A stretch of DNA of 64,000 nucleotides from Paenibacillus sp. SY21-1 (GTDB taxonomy: Bacteria; Bacillota; Bacilli; Paenibacillales; Paenibacillaceae), in assembly GCF_005222705.1 (NCBI RefSeq), contig NZ_STGF01000013.1:124001-188000 (forward strand), in the 5' to 3' direction. Below are positions 35,585-44,035 of this stretch, in pieces. Under the pieces are notes generated by a model, which saw nothing but the letters and a program-made list of their open reading frames with translations, was not told where the DNA came from and did no database searches. Position numbers and translations under genes: made by a program. Positions within the stretch are counted from its first letter, which is position 1; each line of letters begins with the position of its first letter.

Positions 35585-38554
35585 CTATAAAGCCGCAAGC
35601 TCTTGCAAAATTTGATCCAGCGCCTCCGGCGACACGCGCAGCATAGCGTTTTCGCCAATCTGCTTGAGGGAGAAGCCCTTGGCAATGTTCATCGGAGCGC
35701 CGTTAACGAGCATTGGCGCATGTCGGCCGACGATTTCGGTTGCCCGTTCATCCATCAGAAGCTCACTGAGCTTCGTTTTGATGCTGTAACGCTCCTGAAA
35801 CAGGGATGAATTCTCGTATACAAAGCTGTACGAGCCGGAGCCTACGTGAAGCTGAAGGCCGTTCTCCGTATCCTCCGCAGCGAATATGCCCGAAGGCAGC
35901 TCAAGCGCAGCAGCCGATTCCAGCTCTGCTGCAGACGCTCCCTTATCTGCCAGCTCCGTTAAGCCAGTCCATGCGCTTCCCGCTTCCGTTGTTCCGGATC
36001 GCGTGGCGCCTCGCAGCACAATTTCAGCTGTCGTATTCGCCGGGACAACGACGTTCACCGTGATGCGCCCCCCTTCCACCTTCCAGCCCGACTCGATCGT
36101 TCCGTACATCGAGTTGAAAGCGGCGCGAGCATGGGTGAGGAGCGTCGAGCCGAACAAAGGCTCGATGCGGATACGTTTGTAAGCGGGCGCAGCCGGGTCC
36201 ATGTCAAGACCGGCGACCTTCCGGTACATCCAGTCGCCGATGGCGCCATAGGAGTAATGGTTGAACGAATTCATATCGTCGCTCCAAAACGAGCCGTCCG
36301 GCTTGATGCTGTCCCAATGCTCCCATATGGTCGTTGCGCCTTTGGACACCGAATACAGCCAGCCCGGATAGCTTTCCTGCATGAGCAGCCGCACAGCCGT
36401 CGTATGATAACCGCTGCTCGACAGAGCGAAGCACAGATAAGGCGTGCCGACAAAGCCGGTTGTCAGATGGTAGTCGTTCTCGATAATCAGATTGTTCAGG
36501 TCCTCCGCAACTCTGCCTTTGACGCTCTCGTCAACCAGATCGAACACAAGCGCCAGTACGTGAGCCGTCTGCGTAGGCGAAGCAATTCTTCCCGTCTTCG
36601 TCGTAAACTCGTCGCGAAACGCCTCCACGACCCGTTGATACAGCTCGTCATAGCGCTTCGCATCCTCTTCGCGACCCAGCGCGCGGGCGGCATCGCGCAC
36701 GATGCGCGACGAATATGCGTAGTAGGCCGTTGCGACGAAGGCGGTCGGCGTCGCTCCGATATAGCTGTCCTCCTTGGCATCAAGCCCAAGCCAGTCGCCG
36801 AAGTGAAAGCCTGAGTTCCACAAAAACTCCTGGTCGCCTTGGGAACGAATATAATCGACCCACCGCTTCATGCTCTCGTACTGCTCCTCCAGCAGCTGCT
36901 TATCCCCATAATATTGGTAGACCGTCCACGGGCAAATGACTGCGGCGTCTCCCCAAGCCGCCGAATTGGCTCCGCCTACAATATCGGGAATGACAAACGG
37001 AACGCCGCCGTCCGCATGCTGCTCCGCCTTCAGGTCGCGCAGCCACTTGGTGAAAAAAGGGCCGCCCTGAAAATTGAACAAAGCGGTGCTTATAAATACT
37101 TGCGCGTCGCCCGTCCAGCCGAGACGCTCATCGCGCTGCGGACAATCCGTCGGCACGTCGAGGAAATTGCCGCGCTGGCCCCAGCGGATATTTTGCTGCA
37201 GCTTGTTGACCCGTTCATCCGAGCATTCGAACTCGCCCGTAGAAGGCATGGCCGAGTGCATAACCTCACCCACAAACGCATCGAGCGGCAAACCGTTCTC
37301 CTGGCCGGGATACCCTTCCACCCGCACATATCGGAAGCCCATAAAGGTGAAATGGGGGGCATAGCTCTCCGTTTCCCCGCCGCGCGCCGTATAGGATACC
37401 GTTTGCCGCGCGGGACGAAGATTGCCGAAATAGATATTTCCGTCCTTATCAAGCACCTCGGCATGGCGCAGTACTATTTTCGTTCCTGTCTCTGCTTGAA
37501 CCGTGAAGCGAATGCGGCCTACCATGTTCTGCCCCATATCCAGCACATGATCGCCTGCCGGCGTAACAAAGGCAGCCACAGGCTTCAAAACCTCTGTCAC
37601 TTTCGTTGGCCAATTCTCTTGGGCGACCAAACGGTCGTACGGCAAATCCAGCAGCTCGACCGGATGCCAGCCGACGCCTTCCGTTGCCGACTCGCCTCCC
37701 CCCGCTTCGCTCCAGCCGACAGGCTCCAGCCGCGCATCGTAGGTTTCGCCGTGATAAATATTCGAATATTGAATCGCGCCAAGCGTTGACTGCCAGGAAT
37801 CGTCAGTAGCGACAACCGTTTCCGAGCCGTCCGCGTAACGGATATGAAGCTCGAGCAGAGCCGCACGGCGTTCGCCGTAATTAAAGTTTTTGCCCTCGAA
37901 GCCCAGTCCTCCCTTATACCAGCCGTCACCGAGCAGAATGCCGATTGCGTTGCCGCCCTTTTGCAGCGCCGCCGTCACATCATAGGTCTGGTATTGAAGC
38001 CGGCTTGGATAGCTGGTCCAGCCGGGAGCCAGCAAATCGTCAGAAGCCTTTTCTCCATTCACATACACCTCATACACGCCAAGCGCAGACGCGTATACGC
38101 GCGCAGACGAAATGGCCTCTGCCGCCTCAAACGTCCTCCGCAGCAAGTAAGCCGGCTCGGCGTCCGGCGCGATTGCTCCGGCATCCGGCGTAATCCACTT
38201 GGCCTGCCACACATGCGAGTCGCCGAGCCCAAGCTCAAGCAGCCCTTCCTCGCTCCATGGAGATTCGATCCCATCCGTATCCCATGCCTTTACGCGGAAA
38301 CGATAGCCGGAACGCGGCGCAAGCGGCGGCCCCGCATAGGCGAGCTGAATCGACTGCTCCGAATCTACGCGCCCCGAGTCCCAGACGCTTTGCTCAAAGT
38401 CCGTTCCATCAGCGGCGAGCTGAATCCGATAGGCAGCCTGTACAATGCCCCTCCGCTCCCCGCCATCGAGCACCCAGCTAAAACGCGGCAGCGCGGTTCC
38501 TGCTCCAAGCAGCCCGCTTTGATATTCACAGTTAACGGCAATAATGTTTAACAT
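35585..38554 (-). CDS. Alpha-L-rhamnosidase (GH78), cytoplasmic
   Basis: 989 residues. N-terminal Ig-like domain, beta-sandwich carbohydrate-binding region (VYASALGVYEVYVNGEKASD; LGDGWYKGGLGF), then the (alpha/alpha)6 catalytic domain with DVPTDCPQRDERLGWTGDAQ near residue 475, which holds the conserved acidic catalytic residues, and a C-terminal beta domain (NVVVPANTTAEIVLRG). An extra helical tail of about 65 residues (KTKLSELLMDERATEIVG...) extends beyond the usual end. No signal peptide, so it acts on imported rhamnosides. It is last in the operon after the two permeases, 27 bases from the nearer one, which gives the transporter its likely substrate class. Confidence 0.95.
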   Translation of the reverse strand: MLNIIAVNCEYQSGLLGAGTALPRFSWVLDGGERRGIVQAAYRIQLAADGTDFEQSVWDSGRVDSEQSIQLAYAGPPLAPRSGYRFRVKAWDTDGIESPWSEEGLLELGLGDSHVWQAKWITPDAGAIAPDAEPAYLLRRTFEAAEAISSARVYASALGVYEVYVNGEKASDDLLAPGWTSYPSRLQYQTYDVTAALQKGGNAIGILLGDGWYKGGLGFEGKNFNYGERRAALLELHIRYADGSETVVATDDSWQSTLGAIQYSNIYHGETYDARLEPVGWSEAGGGESATEGVGWHPVELLDLPYDRLVAQENWPTKVTEVLKPVAAFVTPAGDHVLDMGQNMVGRIRFTVQAETGTKIVLRHAEVLDKDGNIYFGNLRPARQTVSYTARGGETESYAPHFTFMGFRYVRVEGYPGQENGLPLDAFVGEVMHSAMPSTGEFECSDERVNKLQQNIRWGQRGNFLDVPTDCPQRDERLGWTGDAQVFISTALFNFQGGPFFTKWLRDLKAEQHADGGVPFVIPDIVGGANSAAWGDAAVICPWTVYQYYGDKQLLEEQYESMKRWVDYIRSQGDQEFLWNSGFHFGDWLGLDAKEDSYIGATPTAFVATAYYAYSSRIVRDAARALGREEDAKRYDELYQRVVEAFRDEFTTKTGRIASPTQTAHVLALVFDLVDESVKGRVAEDLNNLIIENDYHLTTGFVGTPYLCFALSSSGYHTTAVRLLMQESYPGWLYSVSKGATTIWEHWDSIKPDGSFWSDDMNSFNHYSYGAIGDWMYRKVAGLDMDPAAPAYKRIRIEPLFGSTLLTHARAAFNSMYGTIESGWKVEGGRITVNVVVPANTTAEIVLRGATRSGTTEAGSAWTGLTELADKGASAAELESAAALELPSGIFAAEDTENGLQLHVGSGSYSFVYENSSLFQERYSIKTKLSELLMDERATEIVGRHAPMLVNGAPMNIAKGFSLKQIGENAMLRVSPEALDQILQELAAL

Positions 38555-38581
38555 CGTATCCTCTCCCTGGCTTAAAATTCG

Positions 38582-39409
38582 TTATCCTTTAACAGCGCCT
38601 GCGGTCATGCCCGCGACAATTCGTTTGTTAAAAACAATGAACAAAACAAGCGGCGGAATCGTAATGAGCAAAATATTCGTAAACAACAGGTTAAACTGTG
38701 AAATGTACTGGCTCTGGAAGTTGTACAGCGTAAGCTGCACGGTTACGTTGTCCGAGCCGGGCAGGAAATACAGCGGATTCGTGAAGTCGTTAAAGATGGT
38801 CACCGCCTGAAGCACGACTACGGTAGCGGTTACAGGCTGCAGCAGCGGCATAATGATCGAGAAAAATAATCGAATGCCTCCGCTGCCGTCAATAACCGCC
38901 GCCTCGTCAACCTCGCGCGGAATCGCCGCCATAAAGCCTTTATACAATAGTACAGCGAATGGAAAGCCAAGCGCTACCTCTACCATAATAAGTCCGAACA
39001 TCGTTTTAAAAATGCCGAGCCCGTCCATCACCCAAATCGTGGGCACGATCGCCGGCGGAATAATCAGACCGGCCAATATAAGAAAGTTGAAAAGCGGCGA
39101 AAGCTTCCCCGTACGGCGCTGAAGGACGTAACCGGCCATGGCGCACAATACGATGAGCAGTATAATCGATACAACCGTAAGCACAGTGCTGTTCACAAAG
39201 GCGCGGATCAGCATATAGTCCCGTGCCGCGATAACGGCTTTAATATTTTCCCAATAGTGCTGGGTGGACGGCCAGGAAAGGTTAAGGAGCGACGCTTCCT
39301 TCGTATCCTTGCCTGCATTGACGATAATGAAATAAAACGGTATCCAGAACACGACAATCGACAAAAGCACGGCCCCGATTTCGAGACTCCACTGTCTGAG
39401 CGCTTTCAT
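38582..39409 (-). CDS. Sugar ABC importer permease (MalG/AraQ-like)
   Basis: 275 residues with six membrane segments and the EAA loop EAAVIDGSGGIRLFFSIIMPLLQP near residues 165-190; C-terminus KRIVAGMTAGAVKG. It overlaps the upstream permease by four bases (ATGA type), so translation is coupled. Confidence 0.93.
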   Translation of the reverse strand: MKALRQWSLEIGAVLLSIVVFWIPFYFIIVNAGKDTKEASLLNLSWPSTQHYWENIKAVIAARDYMLIRAFVNSTVLTVVSIILLIVLCAMAGYVLQRRTGKLSPLFNFLILAGLIIPPAIVPTIWVMDGLGIFKTMFGLIMVEVALGFPFAVLLYKGFMAAIPREVDEAAVIDGSGGIRLFFSIIMPLLQPVTATVVVLQAVTIFNDFTNPLYFLPGSDNVTVQLTLYNFQSQYISQFNLLFTNILLITIPPLVLFIVFNKRIVAGMTAGAVKG

Positions 39410-40272
39410 AGGTCTACCTCCTTGCGGTTCAGGTAGGTGTACAGCGGGAACGCAAGCGCCGAGACGACGAAGAACAGAATGACGTTGCCCGCAGTTGCGA
39501 GCCCGTAGAAGCCGCCCTGATACTGCTTATAAATGATGGACGCGATCAGGTCGGTCGTAAAGCCCGGCCCGCCCTTCGTCATGGCCCATACCAGATCGAA
39601 TGAGCGCAGTCCGCCGATAAACGCCAGAATAATGACGGTATTCGTTGCCGGACGGCTAAGCGGGACGATAATGTTCCAGAACTTGTGCCAGTGGTTGCCG
39701 CCGTCGATTTGCAGCGCTTCGTAATACTCGTCCGGGATGGACAAAATGCCTGCGATATAAATGACGGTTGCAAAGCCGACTCCCTTCCACACGTCAACGA
39801 AAGCGACCGAGAGCAGCGCGATCCGCGTATCGCCCAGCCAGTCTGGTCCTTCGATGCCAAGCGTGGCCAGCGCCGTATTGATGACGCCTTGCGTCGGATG
39901 CATCATCATGCTGAACGCAAGGCCCACAGCGATCGTACTGACCAGCGTAGGAAAAAATATAACAGACCGCAGATAAGCTTTGGTCCTGATTTTCGACGTT
40001 AGCAGCACGCCCAGCAGCAGTCCGAGCGCTACCTTCAGTACGCAGGTTACGACCGCGTAGATTAGCGTGTTTTTGAAGCCGATGCTTAACGATTGCTCCT
40101 GAAAAAACGTAATAAAGTTTTCCAGCCCGATAAACTCCCAGTCCATCAGCGTCCAGCGCGTCATACTGAAGAAAAACGACATGATCGTCGGCAAAATAAA
40201 AATAACAAAATATATAACAGCGGCAGGAAGCAGAAACCAGTACGAGTAGGTTCGCTTGAAAATGCTGTTCAT
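39406..40272 (-). CDS. Sugar ABC importer permease (MalF/UgpA-like)
   Basis: 288 residues, six membrane segments, EAA loop EALQIDGGNHWHKFWNIIVPLSRP near residue 190. It belongs to the CUT1 permease type rather than the larger LplB type of the other clusters. GAGAGATG precedes the start. A terminator and a repeat array separate it from the binding-protein gene upstream. Confidence 0.93.
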   Translation of the reverse strand: MNSIFKRTYSYWFLLPAAVIYFVIFILPTIMSFFFSMTRWTLMDWEFIGLENFITFFQEQSLSIGFKNTLIYAVVTCVLKVALGLLLGVLLTSKIRTKAYLRSVIFFPTLVSTIAVGLAFSMMMHPTQGVINTALATLGIEGPDWLGDTRIALLSVAFVDVWKGVGFATVIYIAGILSIPDEYYEALQIDGGNHWHKFWNIIVPLSRPATNTVIILAFIGGLRSFDLVWAMTKGGPGFTTDLIASIIYKQYQGGFYGLATAGNVILFFVVSALAFPLYTYLNRKEVDL

Positions 40273-40295
40273 CCGGCATCTCTCCTCGTCATGCG

Positions 40296-40540
40296 AGCGT
40301 AAACGGCTATAGCTTGCCTTGGCAGCTGTAGCTCGTTTCGCGTTGAAATGGAAGTCCGTCTTGGATTCGATCCATGTTCGCTTTCATTTCGAGCGTAAAC
40401 GGCTATAGCTTGCCTTGGCAGCTGTAGCTCGTTTCGCGTAGAAATGGAAGTCCGTCTTGGATTCGATCCATCTTCGCTTTCATTTCGAGCGTAAACGGCC
40501 ATAGCTTGCCTTGGCAGCTGCAGCTCGTTTCGCGTTGAAA
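40296..40540. repeat. Tandem 96-bp repeat, about 2.5 copies, member of a dispersed family
   Basis: Units start at 40296, 40392 and 40488 (AGCGTAAACGGCTATAGCTT...). The two full copies differ at two of 96 positions; the third is about half a unit. Read on the minus strand each can fold into an imperfect hairpin around CCAAGG. It fills the space between the binding-protein terminator and the permease ribosome binding site. A related 99-bp repeat lies at 42071. Confidence 0.9.
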
Positions 40541-40552
40541 CTCCTAATAAAA

Positions 40553-40579
40553 ATCGGCCCTGCGGGCAGCAGGGCCGAT
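40553..40579 (-). terminator. Terminator directly after the binding-protein gene
   Basis: ATCGGCCCTG/CAGGGCCGAT stem with a seven-base loop and TTTTTATT after it on the minus strand. As it lies inside the transport operon, it should give more binding-protein mRNA than permease mRNA. Confidence 0.9.
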
Positions 40580-40688
40580 GGTTCACCGCAAGAGCTGCGC
40601 TTGCCGGATACTGGCTGCCCGCACGCGGGAGCCGCGCCGACTATCGTCGAGCCCGGCAGGCAGCCGCATCCGGCGTTCCTCGCAGCTT

Positions 40689-42038
40689 TTACCAGCCCTC
40701 AAGCCCCAACTGCTTCGCCTGCTTTTCTACATCCTTGTCGTATGCGGCTGCGCCTTCCTGCGCGTTTTTAATGCCTGCGCCAACCTCGACGGTAATCTGC
40801 TCCAGGCTTGGTCCTTTGACCGGCGAAATAAATTCGAGCGCAGGCGCAGTTTGATTGTTTTCAAAGTATGGCAGCATTTCTTTCACGAACGCCGGCACAT
40901 CGTCCGGAATAGCCGCTCCGGTAATCAGGTACGGACCGGTCGGGCTCGTCACCTTGGACGCGATCTCGGTTCCTTCAACGGAAGCGATAAACGCCAGCAG
41001 CAGCTTCGCTTCCTCAATATGCTTGCTATCCTTGTAAATATAGCCTGCGCCAGGCATCCAGATCGTAAGGCCATTCTTGCCCGCATCGTCGCCAGGCTGA
41101 GCGAAGAAGCCGATATCGTCTACGTTGTCAGGGAAGTTCTGGACGATGGCCGGTACGGCGAACGACAGCATCGGATAATGGGCGCCTTTGCCCTCGGCCA
41201 GCATTTTGAGACCTGCATCATAAGTAGTAGCCAGCATATCCTTGTTCATAAAACCTTTGTCGTACAGCTCCTGCAGCTTCTCGAAGCTGCGCAATGTCGC
41301 AGGCGTGCCTGCAATCGTTGCCTTGTGTGCGGTGAAGTCGTCGGCAAAGCCTGGAACCTGAGCCTGCACGTTGTAGTAATCCGCAAGCACGACGAGCTGT
41401 GACGTCCACGTATCCTTGTACGTGCCGATTACCGGCGTTGCCTGGCCTGCCGCTTTAATTTTCTCGTTGTTGGCGATCAGCTCGCTCCAGGTCAGCGGCA
41501 CCTTCAGGCCAAGCTCTGCATATATCTTCTTGTTGTAGAACCAGCCGCCTGCATTCGTCGAGCCCGTCGGCACGCCGAACACCTTGCCGTTGTAGCTGAC
41601 GGTCGACTTAAACGAATCCATAATATTCGCCTGAAAGTCTTCGTTTGTTAAATCCAGCATATTTTTCTCCGGCGTCAACGCTTGCATGAGCGAGCCCGAG
41701 TTGTAGAAGAAGACATCAGACATATCTCCCGTCGCAAGCCGGGTTTTGACGATATTGTCGCCCTCGCTGCCGCCCGGGCGCGTCTCCAGCTCAACGGTAA
41801 TATTCGGATGCTTGTTTTGGAACGCCTCGATATACGCATTCGCGAGATTGACCGTATCCTGCACGTTGTCGACGAGCATGGAGATCGTTACCTTTTTGGC
41901 CGGCTCATCTGTTCCGCTCTGCGCTCCCGTGTTCGTTCCCTCATTGTTGTTCGTACCGCCGCTGCACGCGGCAAGCGAGCTGCTGATCACAACCGTACCC
42001 AGCACCGTGGCGAGCGCTTTCCAACTTTTCTGTTTCAT
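40689..42038 (-). CDS. Extracellular sugar-binding lipoprotein (family 1), rhamnosidase-linked importer
   Basis: 449 residues from ATG 42038, set by GGGGAAGG upstream and the MKQK signal-peptide start. Lipobox SSLAAC (Cys near residue 24). CUT1-type binding-protein segments follow (NIVKTRLATGDMSDVFFYNSG; EEAKLLLAFIASVEGTEIASK). The ligand is probably a rhamnose-containing oligosaccharide, by operon context. Transcription probably starts from the promoter at 42226-42254, giving a leader of about 180 bases. Confidence 0.93.
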   Translation of the reverse strand: MKQKSWKALATVLGTVVISSSLAACSGGTNNNEGTNTGAQSGTDEPAKKVTISMLVDNVQDTVNLANAYIEAFQNKHPNITVELETRPGGSEGDNIVKTRLATGDMSDVFFYNSGSLMQALTPEKNMLDLTNEDFQANIMDSFKSTVSYNGKVFGVPTGSTNAGGWFYNKKIYAELGLKVPLTWSELIANNEKIKAAGQATPVIGTYKDTWTSQLVVLADYYNVQAQVPGFADDFTAHKATIAGTPATLRSFEKLQELYDKGFMNKDMLATTYDAGLKMLAEGKGAHYPMLSFAVPAIVQNFPDNVDDIGFFAQPGDDAGKNGLTIWMPGAGYIYKDSKHIEEAKLLLAFIASVEGTEIASKVTSPTGPYLITGAAIPDDVPAFVKEMLPYFENNQTAPALEFISPVKGPSLEQITVEVGAGIKNAQEGAAAYDKDVEKQAKQLGLEGW

Positions 42039-42070
42039 CTTGACCCTTCCCCCTTTGCGATTATCGCACA

Positions 42071-42215
42071 AGCGTAAACGGCTGAGCTCATCCATGGCGG
42101 GTAAGCTAACGTTTCGCGGAGAAATAGAAGCGGAGCACACCTATCGCATGTGTACTTCCTTATATTTCAAGCGCAAACGGCTGACGCCTTCCTTGGCGGC
42201 CAGGCTGCCGCTTCC
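42071..42215. repeat. 99-bp repeat, about 1.5 copies, in the binding-protein mRNA leader
   Basis: Units begin at 42071 (AGCGTAAACGGCTGAGC...) and 42170 (AGCGCAAACGGCTGACG...). Shared blocks with the 96-bp unit at 40296 are AGCGTAAACGGCT, CATGGCGG/CTTGGCAG, and CGTTTCGCG..GAAAT.GAAG. The array lies wholly between the predicted transcription start and the gene start, so it would be transcribed. Confidence 0.75.
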
Positions 42216-42225
42216 TTCTGTGTTT

Positions 42226-42254
42226 ATTGTAGAGGCTGGGCATCACATTTGTAA
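42226..42254 (-). promoter_or_regulatory. Promoter for the rhamnosidase-linked binding-protein operon
   Basis: On the minus strand TTACAA (42249-42254) and TACAAT (42226-42231) with a 17-base spacer. It lies in the gap between the kinase stop at 42266 and the binding-protein gene. It shares TCTACAATAAA with the site near 17274, which also follows a YesM kinase gene. Confidence 0.6.
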
Positions 42255-42265
42255 GCGCTCTATTT

Positions 42266-44035
42266 TTATGGTGAATGTCTGTTTTTTTTAGGTTCGGCAT
42301 TTGGATGAAAGCGCAGCGTAATCCGCGTTCCCATCCCCGCCTCGCTCCAAACCTCAAGCGAGCTGGAAGGGCCGTAATAGAGCGCCAGCCTCTCCTTCAC
42401 ATTGCGCATGCCGTATCCGCGCTCCGTCTGTTCCAGATCGGCCATGCCGACCCCGTCATCCTCCACCGTGAAAACAATGAAGGGCCCGTCGAAGCTTCCG
42501 GTCAACCGGATCGTCCCCGCGCCTACCTTTGGCTCCAGCCCGTGATATATCGCGTTCTCGACAAGCGGCTGCAGCAGCAGCTTCATCATTTCGATCGATT
42601 TAAGCGACTCCTCTACCTCCTCGATATAGCGGAAACGGTTGTTGAAGCGGATATTCTGAATGGTGAGATAATGCTGAATATGCTTTAGCTCGTTGTACAC
42701 GAGAATCGTTTCCTTGCCTTTATTCAGGCTTAGCTTAAAGCTCTCCGAGAGCGAAACGGCCATTTGGGCGACATCGTTGTTGTTCTGAAGCAGCGCCATC
42801 CAATAGATCGAATCGAGCGTATTGTATAAAAAATGTGGCTTGATCTGCGATTGCAGCGCGCGCAGCTCCGCTTCCCGCTCCTTCAGCTCGGAATGGATCA
42901 GCTTGGCGTTCAACTCCTCATTTTCGTGGGCAATGCGCTGAAACGTTTCGCCGATGACGCCTACCTCATCCTGTGCAAACCTGGCCGGCACGTCGCGTTT
43001 GCCGAGCGTCCAGTCGATCATCATTTTTTTGAGCTGAAGCAGCGGCTTCGTAATGGAGCCCGATAAAAAGTAGGACAGCACCAGGGCAATAACGGCGAAC
43101 ACGGCGGCAATAACGGTTGTCGCCCAGCGAATGTTCTCGGTCTGCCTAAGCAGCTCCTTGGCCTTCACCAGATGCACAAATGTCCAGTTCGTCGTCTGAT
43201 TCCGAAACGGGTTGACCAGATAGCCGTCCTCGCGCAAGCCGGCCAGCGTTTCCGTCGTCGAACCGGCAGCCGCCACTACCGCTTCCGTCTTGTTGTAGAC
43301 TGCCGCGGAGCCGCTGCCCGACTCGCTCAGCACCATAAAGGAGCCGCTTGCGTTGCCGCTGCCGAACACCTTGTCGAAAATCGCTTTGGATACGTTGACG
43401 ACCAGCAGTCCAATCGGCTCCCCGCTTGAATCTCCCGCATCCCGAAACAGCTTGACCGTCGAAAACGATTTATCCGTCTCCTGAAAAATATCTTCCGCGT
43501 AGTAGACCACCTTGCCGTTGTTCTCGTAAGCCTGGTTGTACCAGTCCGTAGCGGCGATAGCCTTCGCTTTGTCCGCCCCCTCGTAGACGCCAGCATCGTC
43601 CGAGCGGCCGAAGCAGTAGGTGCGCAGCTTCAAATCAAACAAGCAGACCGAGGTTACGTATCGCGTGTCCGCCGAGCTGCCGCTGATCAGATTTTGCAGC
43701 CGGTTTGAGGTAAGCCTTGCCGTTTCCGGCTGGAGCTCGTCCGCTTCGCCGCTTAACCGAAGGTTCTGCCTGATCTCTTCGTTCACCACGATAGAGAAAT
43801 GGAAGCTCGAAATGTTGCGAAACAGCAAATCCGCCACCTCGCTGGACGTGCGCAAATGGTCGAGATTCGTTTTTTTGTTCATATCCGTCAGCGTATCCTT
43901 CGTCACATTAAACGAAATATAGCCAAGCAGCATAATCGAAGGCAGCGTTAATAGTATCATCGCCGCAAGAAAGCGGCTTCTGATTCGCTTGAAGCGAAGC
44001 TTTCCGAGCCAGCGTCTATTGTTCATCGGCCTCAT
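42266..44035 (-). CDS. YesM-type sensor histidine kinase
   Basis: 589 residues. Membrane helices near residues 22-44 and 300-320 bracket an extracellular Cache-like sensor. A HAMP linker is followed by the His_kinase domain with IKPHFLYNTLDSIYWM (phosphoacceptor His) and the ATP-binding boxes EDDGVGMAD and GYGMRNVKER. ATG 44035 is preceded by GGAG seven bases away and overlaps the response-regulator gene by 20 bases. An alternative ATG lies at 44026. It probably controls the adjacent rhamnoside transport operon. Confidence 0.93.
   Translation of the reverse strand: MRPMNNRRWLGKLRFKRIRSRFLAAMILLTLPSIMLLGYISFNVTKDTLTDMNKKTNLDHLRTSSEVADLLFRNISSFHFSIVVNEEIRQNLRLSGEADELQPETARLTSNRLQNLISGSSADTRYVTSVCLFDLKLRTYCFGRSDDAGVYEGADKAKAIAATDWYNQAYENNGKVVYYAEDIFQETDKSFSTVKLFRDAGDSSGEPIGLLVVNVSKAIFDKVFGSGNASGSFMVLSESGSGSAAVYNKTEAVVAAAGSTTETLAGLREDGYLVNPFRNQTTNWTFVHLVKAKELLRQTENIRWATTVIAAVFAVIALVLSYFLSGSITKPLLQLKKMMIDWTLGKRDVPARFAQDEVGVIGETFQRIAHENEELNAKLIHSELKEREAELRALQSQIKPHFLYNTLDSIYWMALLQNNNDVAQMAVSLSESFKLSLNKGKETILVYNELKHIQHYLTIQNIRFNNRFRYIEEVEESLKSIEMMKLLLQPLVENAIYHGLEPKVGAGTIRLTGSFDGPFIVFTVEDDGVGMADLEQTERGYGMRNVKERLALYYGPSSSLEVWSEAGMGTRITLRFHPNAEPKKNRHSP

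Noticed and set aside
40296..40540. CRISPR array.
   Set aside because: The whole 96-bp unit repeats with near identity; there are no short repeats separated by unique spacers and no cas genes.
40269..40586. Minus-strand reading frame of 105 codons with 32-residue repeats (STRNELQLPRQAIAVYARNES).
   Set aside because: It is the translation of the 96-bp DNA repeat, has no ribosome binding site and runs through a transcription terminator.
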